From contig NC_073302.1 of NCBI RefSeq assembly GCF_027595985.1, forward strand, positions 280,829,116 through 280,893,115: DNA of 64,000 bases, in the 5' to 3' direction. Shown here in pieces: positions 34,875-44,792 of this stretch. Each line of letters opens with the position of its first letter. Positions within the stretch are counted from its first letter, which is position 1. Origin of the DNA: Sorex araneus (lineage: Eukaryota > Chordata > Mammalia > Eulipotyphla > Soricidae). Both the position numbers and the translations under genes were made by a program. The notes beneath the pieces are model-generated. The model was not told the origin of the DNA and ran no database searches. It saw only the letters and a program-made list of their open reading frames with translations.

Positions 34875-36643
34875 CTGCTTCCTTTTTATAAATAGCATTG
34901 TAATAAAGATCTTACAAGACTCATTTATGTAGTTCTGAATCTTAACATTCCAAGATCTGTACTTTATTAATTACGTCTGCAATGTTCCATTAATTAGGTA
35001 GGGGAAAATATTTACAGCTACCCTGCACTAATACGTTCATACATATTGGGTCTATTATTCTCTCCACTGAGTCTATACAGGGATGATTTAAGTGAGAGTT
35101 CATTGGTGTTCTATGCATGTGAGTGGTAATAATATTTAGTCTGATTTCTAGGATCAGCTACTGTCTTGTTACAGCCAAACTATGTGGGTCCTCCACCCCA
35201 TAGCATTTAATATATAAAAGTAATCAAAATATTAAATATTCCATTATGCTTGATTTATAGGTACTTGACTACTGTTCCTACTAAGAATTACTACTGTTCC
35301 TACTAAGAATTAGTAAAATAATAATGATAACACTAATAGCCTGGACACAAAATGCTTTTACTCATACTACATACATTGCTGTATTAAGAAGAATCTAACA
35401 TTATTTGTTTTTAATATACTAAAAAAACCTTTTTGGCCAGTATGATCTAAAGACTTCTTCAAGGAGTTTTAAAAAGTGAAGAAATTAAGAACAATTTATC
35501 TTACTTTTTTTTTCTCTTAATTTTATACAAAATAATATGGCACAAAATGGGTGATTGTGTATTTTCCAATTTATCCCAGGCCATGCTTGGGAATGAAAGG
35601 GAGGATTGTTAAAACCATGCCAAAAATACTGGAGGATTGATGGAGGGCAAGGATTCTAGGAAAACCCCAGACACTCTGGTAGTGGGCCTTGTGTAGCGCA
35701 CTCTACTGGCGGGCATGGTACTGCAGGACTTCACTCATTCATGAAACAGCATTGTTGGATCTATTGTTAAAACAAAAATAAATCATTACAACTTCTAAAA
35801 GAATGAATAAATTTGTCCAGGAAAAGTGGCGGCATTAACCAGGATATGATATTTTTATTACATATAATTAAAATCATTATAAGTAAAGTGAAGCCACACA
35901 TCGATATTTTTGTTTCAATGTATATTAATGCATCTTCTGAAAATAAAAGACTAAAGATTTTTCTTATAATAATTCCACATTTGAGCAATTTTATGTTTGC
36001 ATGATGATTTACTACATAACATGTAACATTAATTCAAAAGCCTGTGCCTTCAACCACATCACTTATTCAAGATATTTCCACAGAGTATCTGTCACTTTCA
36101 ATCGTGTATGTCATTACATTCAAACCCTAGAATTTATTCTTATTAACAAGTGATTTGAACCATACTGTTTCATATGTGATATGACATATATTAAATAAGA
36201 CACAAAGTTATAGATTCTATCAATAAATTGAAAAAGGCTGTCTCAATGTGGCACTATGTATTGTTATAATGGATAGATTTTGAATCACAAATGATCGCCA
36301 GATTTTTTACTCATATTACAGTAGCTGAAGATGCCCTAGATAGCAAGTATAGTGCATATTTTTCCAGTAGTTTTATGCAAATCCATCTCTATGTGAACTT
36401 CTCCAATTTTGCATTTATATCCAGACAATTACTAAGCCTAAATAGAACACACATAGTTTATAAAAGACTGCTTAAACTTTTTCCTCTTTCTGTCCAAGTA
36501 ATGAAACACAGGCCAAACTTCTAGACTTGGAATAATTTTGCAGTTGATTTAGAATTATTTTTTGCTTAACTCACAATCCTTTTACTGTAGTCAAATATTT
36601 CACAATATCCACATTTAGTTACATGATTCCATATGGCAGGGGT
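34875..36643. other. AT-rich intergenic DNA
   Basis: About 1.77 kb. A 21-bp near-perfect tandem duplication (unit ACTACTGTTCCTACTAAGAA) lies at about 35267-35310. Sequence at 35560-35750 is GC-richer (GAATGAAAGGGAGGATTG and similar) and might be an L1 3' UTR remnant. No gene is recognised. Confidence 0.5.
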
Positions 36644-36879
36644 AGCACTGTAGCACTGTCATCTCATTGTTCATTGATTTGCTCGAGTGGGCACCAGTGA
36701 AGTCTCCATTGTGAGACTTGTTACTGTTTTTGGCATATCAAATATGCCACGGGTAGCTTTCCAGGCTCTGCTGTGCAGGCAGGATACTTGATAGCTTGCC
36801 AGGCTCTCTGAGAGGGATGGAGGAATCCAACCTGGGTCTGCCGCGTGCAAGGAAAACACCCTATCTGCTGTGCTATAGA
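36644..36879 (-). mobile_element. Type B SINE
   Basis: Tail GTAGCACTGTAGCACTGTCA, GATTTGCTCGAGTGGGCACC, body GGTAGCTTTCCAGGCTCTGC, B-box antisense GAATCCAACCTGGGTCTGCC and head CTGTGCTATAG. The last head bases are lost. Confidence 0.92.
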
Positions 36880-37307
36880 AACCCTTTATTCTGCCAAGGG
36901 TCATTTAGGTACTTATGGCATCCTTTGGACATTTATACTCCATACGATAAAGGCAGACATAACCAGGGGCAACCTATGAGAAGCAGAGCTGTGTCTTGTG
37001 TCATGTCCTAGGGCCAGGCCATGTGACTTTATGGCCCACTGGCTGAATACTCTGCCATATGGAGTTATAATCCTCAGTTTAAAGATCCAAAGATTTACAT
37101 AAATGGAACTACTTTCATTTTTTTTAATTTAACACAACAAGCGAATACATGTTTCTTTCAAATTACCTTCAAACTTTAACATGAATGAATTACCTTCTGT
37201 TATATATTAAATGTTGTATTTTAAACAAAAATGTTATATTTTAAACAAAAAAAAATTGGGGTATACATAAATATATATATATATATATAATTTATTTCAT
37301 TTTTATG

Positions 37308-37465
37308 CTGTTGACTCAAGAGTTATACTTGGTGTTGCCTGGGGCTACTGTCCTGGGCCATTGCTCTGGTCAATGCTCAGGAAACTAGGTGGTATCAGAA
37401 ATCAAACAAGTTTCCACCATAAGCAAGACATGTATCTTACCTCTGGAGTAGCTTTCTGGCCAGGA
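37308..37465 (-). mobile_element. Old SINE
   Basis: Weak minus-strand copy: TGCCTGGGGCTACTGTCC, GGTGGTATCAGAAATCAAAC, then CATAAGCAAGACATGTATCT. The head end is mostly lost. Confidence 0.5.
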
Positions 37466-37553
37466 CACATTTATTTAAAATTGTACTTTAAAAATTGTCG
37501 TAGGAAAAAAGGTTGCATAATGTTATTTTTTCTTTTTTCTCCTTTCTTTAATT

Positions 37554-37731
37554 TTGGTTTTTTTTTTTGGCTTTTTTGTCACACCCAGTAATGCTCAGGG
37601 GTTGCTCATGGTTCTGCACACAGGAATGATTCCTATTGGTGCTTGGGGGGACCATATGGGATGCCAGAGATTGAACCTGTGTCAGCCGCGTGCAAGGCAA
37701 ACGCCCTACCTGCTATACTATTGCTCTGGCC
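37554..37731 (-). mobile_element. Type A SINE
   Basis: T-rich tail, CACACCCAGTAATGCTCAGG, GGGGGACCATATGGGATGCC, GAACCTGTGTCAGCCGCGTG and CTATTGCTCTGGCC. Confidence 0.92.
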
Positions 37732-38963
37732 TCTACATCAATATAATTTTCTTGGAAAAATAGTTAGTCATACTACTCCAGATTCGATGCTTAAGAAAAT
37801 TAACAAATTTTTTTAAAGTGAGAAAAAATTTTAATGTGATTGAAACAATTGTTCATGTGTGACTTTTTGCGTCATGTCCCAGGGCCAGGCCATGTGACAG
37901 AGTTGAGTTTTAGGGCTGTTGTCCTTAATAAACAAGCACAATTCTTGACTCACAGAGGCTTATGCGTAATAAGCAAATGAGTATTAGCTCTCTCTGATCA
38001 TTTTGCTTCAGAAAACCTTAGGCTATGCTATTTAAGGGGCAGTGATCAAAGCCAAGGATTTTGCATTTGGGCCTACAGCACCAGCAGAAACAGATTACTG
38101 AGTTGAATCTAAATGTTCTATTGGAAAGATGTGAGAATATAATCTTCTTAGGTGTTGAGATTCAAATTCCATTTGATAAGGCATTTTGAAAATTTGCATA
38201 TAAAATCCTCAAATAAATCTGCCATTACATTATCATTCCCAATATAGGAGTCACTTGAAGAAACACATTTATTTCCCTGATCTCTCCTATAAATCACAGA
38301 GTGGTTACTCACTAAAACTTTTATCCTTTGTAAAATCTACGTAGGATGCAAATGCATATTTACTGAACTGTAAATCAAAAACAAAGACTTAAAGACTAGA
38401 TGAAAGACTTAATTAGTGATCAATCCAATTATACACAGGATATAAAATATATGATGTTCACCTGTTGTTAAAAACTTAATTCTATTTTTAAAACAAGCTA
38501 CTAAATACATTCTTTGCTTTATAATTATCCTTCATGATTTCTCTACTTGCATTGATACATCTAACAATATCCAGAGCATAAAGATTAGAAGGTACTTGAA
38601 ATTCTTTCTTTTCCATACTTATTTGTTATTTGTCATTTCATTTGATTGGCAGCTTTCATTTTTCACATCATCACACCTTTTTCCCTTTTCCCTTACAATT
38701 GATTCTCTACAAAGCAACAAAGGTAATTGTTTTAAAATGTCATATTGCAATACTTATCTGCTAAGCACATGTTGTCACTACTCATCTCATTTAATGAAAA
38801 ATCAGAAGAGAAGTCCTAACCATAAAACCAAAGTCTTTAAATGACCTTTCTCCACCCGATTTTTGTAATGTCCCTCCCCAATTCCAGATTTACTAGGACT
38901 AAACTGCTCTCAATACCTACTTGCAGTAAATCTAGTTTCTGATCTCAAAATATCCATTCTTAG
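37732..38963. other. AT-rich intergenic DNA with a 28-bp repeat at its 5' side
   Basis: No gene or confident mobile element. The segment starting at 37871 (GTCATGTCCCAGGGCCAGGC...) matches 37000-37027 in 27 of 28 bases. Confidence 0.5.
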
Positions 38964-38974
38964 AAACTTTTTAT

Positions 38975-39333
38975 CACCGTCACTGTCATCACTGCATTGC
39001 TCATCAATTTGCTAGAGCGCGCACCAGTAATGTCTCCACTGTGAGACTTGTTATTACTGTTTTTGGCATATCGAATATGCCTGGGCAGCTTGCCAGGCTC
39101 TGCCGTGTGGGTGAGATACTCTCGGTAGCTTGCCGGGCTCTCCAGTAGAGGCAGAGGAATCAAACCTGGGTTGGCCGCATGCAAGGCAAATGCCCTACTC
39201 GCTGGGTAAGGCGCCCAACCTGGGTTCACTTCTCAGTATCCCATATGGTTCCCTGAGCTCTGCCAGGAGTAATTCCTGAGTGCAAAGCCAGGAGTAACTC
39301 CTATGCATTGGCAAGTGTGACCCCCCAAAAACA
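38975..39333. mobile_element. Head-to-head fusion of type B (minus) and type A (plus) SINEs
   Basis: Left part (38975-39207) is a minus-strand type B copy: tail CACCGTCACTGTCATCACTG, body GGTAGCTTGCCGGGCTCTCC, head to CTACTCGCTGGGTAA. It joins at about 39208 a plus-strand type A copy that starts inside its head (GGCGCCCAACCTGGGTTCAC) and ends CCCCCCAAAAACA. The whole unit is flanked by AAACTTTTTAT (38964-38974) and AAACCTTTTAT (39334-39344), 10 of 11 identical, so it may be a single insertion made from two RNAs. Confidence 0.8.
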
Positions 39334-39570
39334 AAACCTTTTATAAATTTACAAAAACATAAAACTCTTAATAAAACAGAAGAAAATAGTGCAGTTACAA
39401 AATACATGGTCCACTCCCCAGCCACGCCTCCCCAGGTCCCACCGGTTCCCACACAGCCGCCTGGGCCTTGGTGGTCCAGCAGCTCCCCAGCCCCACCTCC
39501 AGTGACCTCTCCTCCCTGCCTGGCTCCCTAATACCAGCCTTGGCTCCAGGTAATCACAAGAGGATACTGG

Positions 39571-39616
39571 GGGCGTGGCCTGTATCTCAGGGGGCGTGGT
39601 CTCAAAGGAGGCGTGG
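39571..39616 (+). promoter_or_regulatory. Three GGCGTGG boxes in the L1 5' UTR
   Basis: GGCGTGG occurs at 39572-39578, 39593-39599 and 39610-39616, 17-21 bp apart. GC-boxes of this sort bind Sp1/KLF proteins and are common in L1 promoters. That they act as such here is inference. Confidence 0.6.
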
Positions 39617-40080
39617 CCTACTGCCAGAGCGGTTATTATTTTTTGCCTCAGAATAAAAGGTATAGTCTGTTTCTTTGAAAATCACCCTAGCCATCTCAAT
39701 CACTGTATGCAAAATAGCCCATTAGCTTAGTCTAACTTTACAAAAACTATCAGTGAATAATAGAAGCTTGGCAAAACCTTCGTAAAGAGAACATGGCCTT
39801 AAGCCTTCATTAGAGGTCCCACATCAATCAGGAAGAGCACCTGAGTGTAAGGAAGAACTCTAGAATAGGAACAAGGCTGCCATCAGCAATAGCACAACCA
39901 GAAACCAGAGTTCCCCCCCCCCGCCGCCACCCTACAGCAGAGGGAATAGGAATAGACAACTACAAGGTTCCAACTCTATACTTCCATAACAATAAGAAGA
40001 AGCAGTGAAAATCCCCTCCATGAAGAGAGGGAGAAGAAAGAATTCCAGAAACCTCAAAAGGTGCTACTCACATCTACGAT

Positions 40081-40420
40081 CTCTCAGATAAAGAAGTCAG
40101 AGAGGAAATTTTGAGGAGAGTCGACATACTCCAAGCAACCATAGAACAGACATCCAATAAATTAAGGGAGGATGTGAATGAAGCACTGGAATGGTCTACC
40201 AAAAAAAATGCAGGAAGAAATGAGAGCAGAAATTTCAAAGCTACGAACAGAAGTCAAACAAATAAAGGAATCGGTAGATGAATTAAAATTTTCAGTAGAT
40301 GCCCTCAACAGTAGAATGACTACAGCTGAAGACAGAATCAGCGAGCTTGAAGATGAGCTGCACAAAGCTTACAGACAACAACAAATAATGGCGAAAGTCC
40401 TCAAAATGGCTATAGAGGCG
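40081..40420 (+). pseudogene. L1 ORF1 coiled-coil segment, broken
   Basis: ORF1p is the L1 RNA-binding trimeric protein. The clearest stretch lies in the frame 40178-40567: EEMRAEISKLRTEVKQIKES, then SRMTTAEDRISELEDEL, a heptad-type coiled coil. Upstream the frame shifts near 40195, at a run of A. The RNA-binding (RRM) and C-terminal domains are missing: the frame runs into antisense-like UTR residues (GGDGTGRWEGYW) after about residue 80. Confidence 0.82.
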
Positions 40421-40577
40421 GGGGGGGATGGGACTGGGAGGTGGGAGGGATACTGGGTTCACTGGTGGTGGAGAATGGACACTGGTAGAGCAAGGGGTGC
40501 TCAAACATTGTATGAGGGAAACACAAGTATGAAAATGTGTAAATCTGTTACTGTACCCTCAAGGTGATTCACGAATT

Positions 40578-41185
40578 CACTTGTATCACTTGTAGTCCCG
40601 TTGATCTTCGATTTACTCGAGCAGGCGCCAGTAACATCTCCATTTGTTCCTGTCTCGAGCTAGTGCAGCCCAATGATATCTGCTTGCTCCAGGAATAGGA
40701 AGAGCCTCAAATCATTCATTCAGGGATTTGACGAAGAAAACTGACAATCTAGTTGGTGGGTGGCCACGGGGTCTTCTGATGTCCCATGGAATCCAGTCGG
40801 TAACAGCTCTAGTCCAGTGGTCGTCTCTGAATCGCATTACATGACCAGCCCATCTGATTTTTGATGCCTTGGCAAATGAGACAGCATCCCTGATTTTTGA
40901 CTGTCGATGGAGGTCAGAACTCCGGATTCCTTCTCTCACTTGAGTGAGACGTGATATTCCCAGCATAGCTCTTTCGATTCCTTTTTGGGATACCCTAATA
41001 GCGTTCTCATCCTGTTTGCTTAGAGCCCAGGTCTCTGAGGCATATGTTAGTGCAGGAAGAACGGTGGAATCGAAAAGATGTGCCTGGCGTCGGAGGTTCT
41101 TCGTTCTCTTAATCACTTCTTCAACACTCTTGAATGCATTCCACGCTGCTCTCTTCCTCCTGCGAAGTTCTGGCACAGTTAGATT
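40578..41185 (-). mobile_element. RTE-clade LINE, 5'-truncated copy
   Basis: A 608-bp insertion into the L1 tail, flanked by TGATTCACGAATT (40565-40577) and TGATTCACTAATT (41186-41198), 12 of 13 identical. On the minus strand it holds the C-terminal coding end of an RTE reverse transcriptase and a short 3' UTR ending in GTGAT/GTGA repeats without poly(A), as is usual for RTE elements. It must be younger than the L1 it interrupts. Its last ~70 bp match the tails of the type B SINEs. Confidence 0.88.
40589..41176 (-). pseudogene. RTE reverse transcriptase C-terminal fragment
   Basis: A 154-codon open frame (40712-41176) resembles the region after the RT domain of RTE LINEs: RRRKRAAWNAF, LFDSTVLPALTYASETWALS, IERAMLGISRLTQVR, GLRSSDLH-like GIRSSDLHRQSKIRDAVSFA, KIRWAGHVMRFRDDHWTRAV, RRPRGHPPTRLS. 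The full protein, about 1000 residues with an endonuclease and RT, is truncated at its 5' end. The same frame continues past a TGA (40712-40714) for 32 more codons, including LARDRNKWRCYW, to a TAA (40613-40615) and then IEDQRDYK to a TGA at 40586. The TAA matches CAA in the related SINE tails, so it looks like a C-to-T change; the first TGA may also be one. Confidence 0.88.
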
Positions 41186-41225
41186 TGATTCACTAATTAA
41201 TAAATAAATTTTAAAAATACATGGT

Positions 41226-41581
41226 GAATGGTGTTAGTTTTACTAAGATAAATTTCTTGCAGTTATGATGTATGTTATGTATAGTACAAGAAATGCTCAT
41301 CAAAATCAAGTCAGTATTTAAACTTTAATACGCATGTAATTTACATATATATGTGTGCATGCAAGAATTGCTGTTAGATTTAGCTTATACAAATGTATCT
41401 AATGCATTGGGGGAAATTTTACCCCTGTTCCTATGATAAGAGAGCTTTCTGACTCACAGCACTTATCCATCTATTTCCAGGACCTGAAACCTCTAGTAGC
41501 ATTTCTACCATGGCTGCCCACTTCCTAGTCTATATTTCCAATATATCTCCCCATCTTTTACCCTAACAGTTAACATCTTCA
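41226..41581. other. AT-rich intergenic DNA
   Basis: No recognisable feature. Confidence 0.5.
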
Positions 41582-41738
41582 TTTATTTATTTTTAATTAA
41601 TTTGTATTAAAAACACAGTGATCTACAAAGCTGCCCATTATACAGATGTGTCAGACATTTAGTGTTCCAACTCCACAGGTGTGATCTTTCCTCCACCAAT
41701 ACCCCTGTTTCCCTTGAAATCCCAATCTCCTCCTTAAG
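41582..41738 (-). mobile_element. L1 3' UTR fragment
   Basis: TTTAATTAATTTGTATTAAA, CAGTGATCTACAAAGCTGCC, then CTTTCCTCCACCAATACCCC, the reverse complement of the L1 3' UTR end. Confidence 0.7.
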
Positions 41739-41740
41739 CA

Positions 41741-41841
41741 CATAACGAGTAAACAGAGGCTGCTAAAATCTCAGGGCTAGGATGAATGGAGCCCAATCGA
41801 GCAAATCGATGATCAATGGGATGACAGTGATACAGTGATTC
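41741..41841 (+). mobile_element. 5'-truncated long-tail RTE-type fragment
   Basis: Begins in the long-tail segment (ACGAGTAAACAGAGGCTGCT, AAAATCTCAGGGCTAGGATG) and ends with CCCAATCGAGCAAATCGATG and GATGACAGTGATACAGTGAT. It lacks the GACGTTACTGGT stretch between GGAG and CCCAAT, a 12-bp deletion compared with other copies. Confidence 0.8.
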
Positions 41842-41947
41842 CAGAAAAACTTTTAAGAAAGTTTTCTGATCATTCTGACAAACAGAATGATTAGAAAATA
41901 AATCAGTAAGATTCATTTTGTGATTACTACATGATATTGATCTATGT

Positions 41948-42190
41948 AGGACTGGAGCGATAGCACAGTGGGTAGGGCATTTGCCTTGCAAGTGGACAAC
42001 CCAGGTTCAATTCCTCCATCCCTCTCGGAGAGCTCGGCAAGCTATTGAGAGTATCCCGCCTGCATGGCAGAGCCTGGCAAACTACCTGTAGCATATTCAA
42101 TATGCCAAAAACAGTAACAGCAAGTCTCACAATGGAGACATTACCACTTGAGCAAATCTATAAACAATGGGATGACAGTGCTGCAGTGCT
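41948..42190 (+). mobile_element. Type B SINE, full length
   Basis: Head GGACTGGAGCGATAGCACAG, B-box AGGTTCAATTCC, body CTCGGCAAGCTATTGAGAGT and CCTGGCAAACTACCTGTAGC, tail GGGATGACAGTGCTGCAGTG. It lacks the GTGCC part of the tail segment. TSD ATTGATCTATGT to either side (41936 and 42191). Confidence 0.92.
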
Positions 42191-42209
42191 ATTGATCTAT
42201 GTGAAACAT

Positions 42210-42442
42210 TGTCACTGTCATCCCGTTGCTCATCAATTTGCTCAATCGGGCACCAGTAACATCTCCATTTTGAGACTTGTTACTGTTATTTGCAACATTG
42301 AATATGTCACAGGTAGCTTGCCAGGCTCTGCTGTGCAGGTGAGATACTCTCAGTAGCTTGCCGGGCTCTCCTAGAGGGGCAGAGGAATCAAACCTGGGCC
42401 AGCCATGTGCAAGGCAAACGCCCTACCACTGTGCTATTGCTC
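42210..42442 (-). mobile_element. Type B SINE, inverted partner
   Basis: Minus-strand copy starting with the tail GTCACTGTCATCCCGTTGCT, 20 bp after a plus-strand copy, so the tails face each other and the pair forms a long inverted repeat. The head ends at CTGTGCTATTGCTC, and a CTATGTGAA match on both sides suggests its own duplication. Confidence 0.92.
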
Positions 42443-43019
42443 TATGTGAATAAGAAAATTAAAACTAATATAATATAATAAAATGCCTATTTTTATTTAC
42501 ATATATATGTTTTCAGTTTTGGAATCTAAAGTATATTGCATTAAATTTTATTTTATACTTCGATTTCATCATGGTAGTAATAATGCCTCACCAGTCATTA
42601 ATAAAAATTTTAGAGCAATTCCGTTAATATATTGTGGAGTTTACATGAAATCTTTACATGGAGGAAATCTTACTCCTATGCATCTAAATTTCTCCCCTAG
42701 ACTTTATATAAACACTGTTCTTTAAAAAGTTGTTCATGATGATTTGTTACAGACATTCAATATTACAATAATAATCCCACCGGCATTACACCATTAAGGA
42801 GAGTATTTACTCTGCAACATTTTGTGTACTTTAATTTAATTTTTACACCTCCCTTAAGGTCATTTGTAACAATTCACTGAATAGGATTTTGTTTACAAAA
42901 CTATACTAATTTTCACATAGATAATCTCTTCTCTTTTACAATGGAATGATCAGTTTTTTTTAATATACTTGATTGCCATATGCTTGTCTCCTTTGCTATT
43001 TTTTTGTTCATCTAAATAT
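42443..43019. other. AT-rich intergenic DNA
   Basis: No recognisable feature. Confidence 0.5.
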
Positions 43020-43760
43020 GTTTATTATCAGAGTAATGCAAATCACAACAATGATTTGTCACCTTCCATCTGTAAGAACAGTTTATATTAAAAAGGAAAG
43101 AAATACGTACTTACAGACCAGTGGAGAAAAGGGTACCCTTGCAGATCTGTAGTGTGAATGCATGGAAAACACTACTGTATGTGTCTAAACATTAAAAATA
43201 GGCTACATATGAACTAACTATTCTACTCGTGGCATCTAGACAAATAACGTATTATTTTCCCTGCTAGAGCTACAGGAATGCAGTGCAATAACGACATTAT
43301 CTGCAGTGCTATTTACAATAGCCACAATCTGGAAGCAACAAAAATGCCCATCAACAACAATAAAGAAAAAATGTTATATAGATAAATAAAAGATGAAAAA
43401 TTGTTGCTATAATAACATGAAATGAAATGAAATGGAAGGATTCCTATTAAGTCTGTAGAAAGGCAGTTGGGGGATCATCTCATTCATATATGGAACAAAG
43501 AAAGCTGAAGCAGGAGAACAGACAAAAAACAAATAAAACAGAATCCTTGGGGTCTAATCACAGAACTGAGGTAACCAGAAGGAGAAGGAGGATTGAACGT
43601 GGGAAAGAATCCAAAGCACAGTGAGGGAGGGATATTGGGACTTTGGTGGTGGCACATTATAGTAATTTATACTTGGAGGGGAGGTGAAATTATATCCATG
43701 GAAGACATAGACTTGTAAGTGGATATTACTGCAATTAAAATAAATATATAAATAGATCAA
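43020..43760 (+). mobile_element. L1 3' end, old
   Basis: ORF2 3' motifs (CACAACAATGATTTGTCACC, CAGTGCTATTTACAATAGCC, AAAATGCCCATCAACAACAA) followed by a UTR with GGGATATTGGGACTTTGGTG and a TTAAAATAAATATATAAAT tail. Diverged and 5'-truncated. Confidence 0.8.
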
Positions 43761-44588
43761 CTAATGATAATTTCTGCTTTACTGGTATCAAAGACGGTAA
43801 ATAAGGATGAAATTAAAGTAAATGTGGGTTTAGTATTGTAAAGTAAAATTTTATTTATTGCATAAATTTACAGATAGTATTGCAAAGAATCATATCAGCA
43901 GAAAATATGAGACTATTTCACACATAAAAATACTGTCCATATGCACAAATACTTTATTAAAAGAAATGCCAATTCTAAACAGATAAGCTTATCATACTAA
44001 TAAGAAAATATCCTATAATTTCAAAACAGTACTTTTAAAAATATTTCCATAAATGGTGAATAGAAATAAATTTAGGTGGGGGCCTCAACTTTGTTTTAAA
44101 ATTCCACTAATGTTTTGGGGATCTTTTTACAACAGAAGCACAGCACAGCATATTTTTAAATTACTTCCATTTTCCAGAGACAGGTATTGACTATGATCTT
44201 AACTTTGTAGTACCCATGAAGAAAGACACACATGTCTCACTTTTTAACAGCAAAACAGAGATCTTTCCATAACTATCAATTTTTATTCTCTAACTATTCA
44301 CAAAGAAAATACATTTTTCTAAGAACTCACAGATTAATCCTGAATCAAATTGCCATTTTCTATAAGACCTATGAAATTTTATGGTTTGAAAAAATGAGAC
44401 AATTTCACCTACTAGGAAGAAAATCATCTCTTTTAAGTGAAAATACATTATTTCTATAAAGGCTTTATTATCCTTTTCAGAGAAAAGAAACATTTCATTT
44501 TAGTATGATGATGAAAATACAGTGCTGGTATACTTGCAAAAGAAAAAAAGAGTATTCATAATCCTATATTCTCAGGTAAAGAAATAGC
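43761..44588. other. AT-rich intergenic DNA
   Basis: No recognisable feature. Overlapping frames on both strands around 44232-44493 carry no family motif. Confidence 0.5.
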
Positions 44589-44600
44589 TATAATTCAATG

Positions 44601-44606
<6 letters not shown>

Positions 44607-44631
<25 letters not shown>

Positions 44632-44792
44632 TTTTGGGTCACACCCAGCAATGCTCAGGAGTTACTCCTGGCTTTGCACTCAGGAATTACTCCTGGCAGT
44701 GCTTGGGGGACCATATGGGATGCCGGGGATCGAACCTGGGTCGGCCGCATGCAAGGCAAACGCCCTACTCACTGTGCTATCGCTCCGGCCCC
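44607..44792 (-). mobile_element. Type A SINE, very young
   Basis: A tail run of T (28 T counting from 44601), near-consensus body and head (GAACCTGGGTCGGCCGCATG, GCTATCGCTCCGGCCCC), and a perfect 18-bp TSD TATAATTCAATGTTTTTT at 44589-44606 and 44793-44810. Tail length and TSD identity make it one of the most recent insertions of the window. Confidence 0.96.

Larger units (their letters stand above)
39411..41213 (+). mobile_element. L1 with both ends but a large internal deletion
   Basis: Flanked by a perfect 12-bp TSD, AAAATACATGGT (39399-39410 and 41214-41225). Contents: GC-rich 5' UTR (39411-about 40010), the N-terminal coiled-coil part of ORF1 (about 40080-40415), then a direct jump at about 40425 into the L1 3' UTR (GGATACTGGGTTCACTGGTG, GTATGAGGGAAACAC) and the tail. 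The rest of ORF1 and all of ORF2 are absent. The last bases of the tail (41186-41213) lie beyond an RTE insertion (40578-41185). Without that insertion the L1 is about 1.18 kb. Confidence 0.88.

Noticed and set aside
35267-35310. 21-bp tandem duplication as a CRISPR-like or regulatory array
   Set aside because: Only two units with no spacers; ordinary slippage or local duplication.
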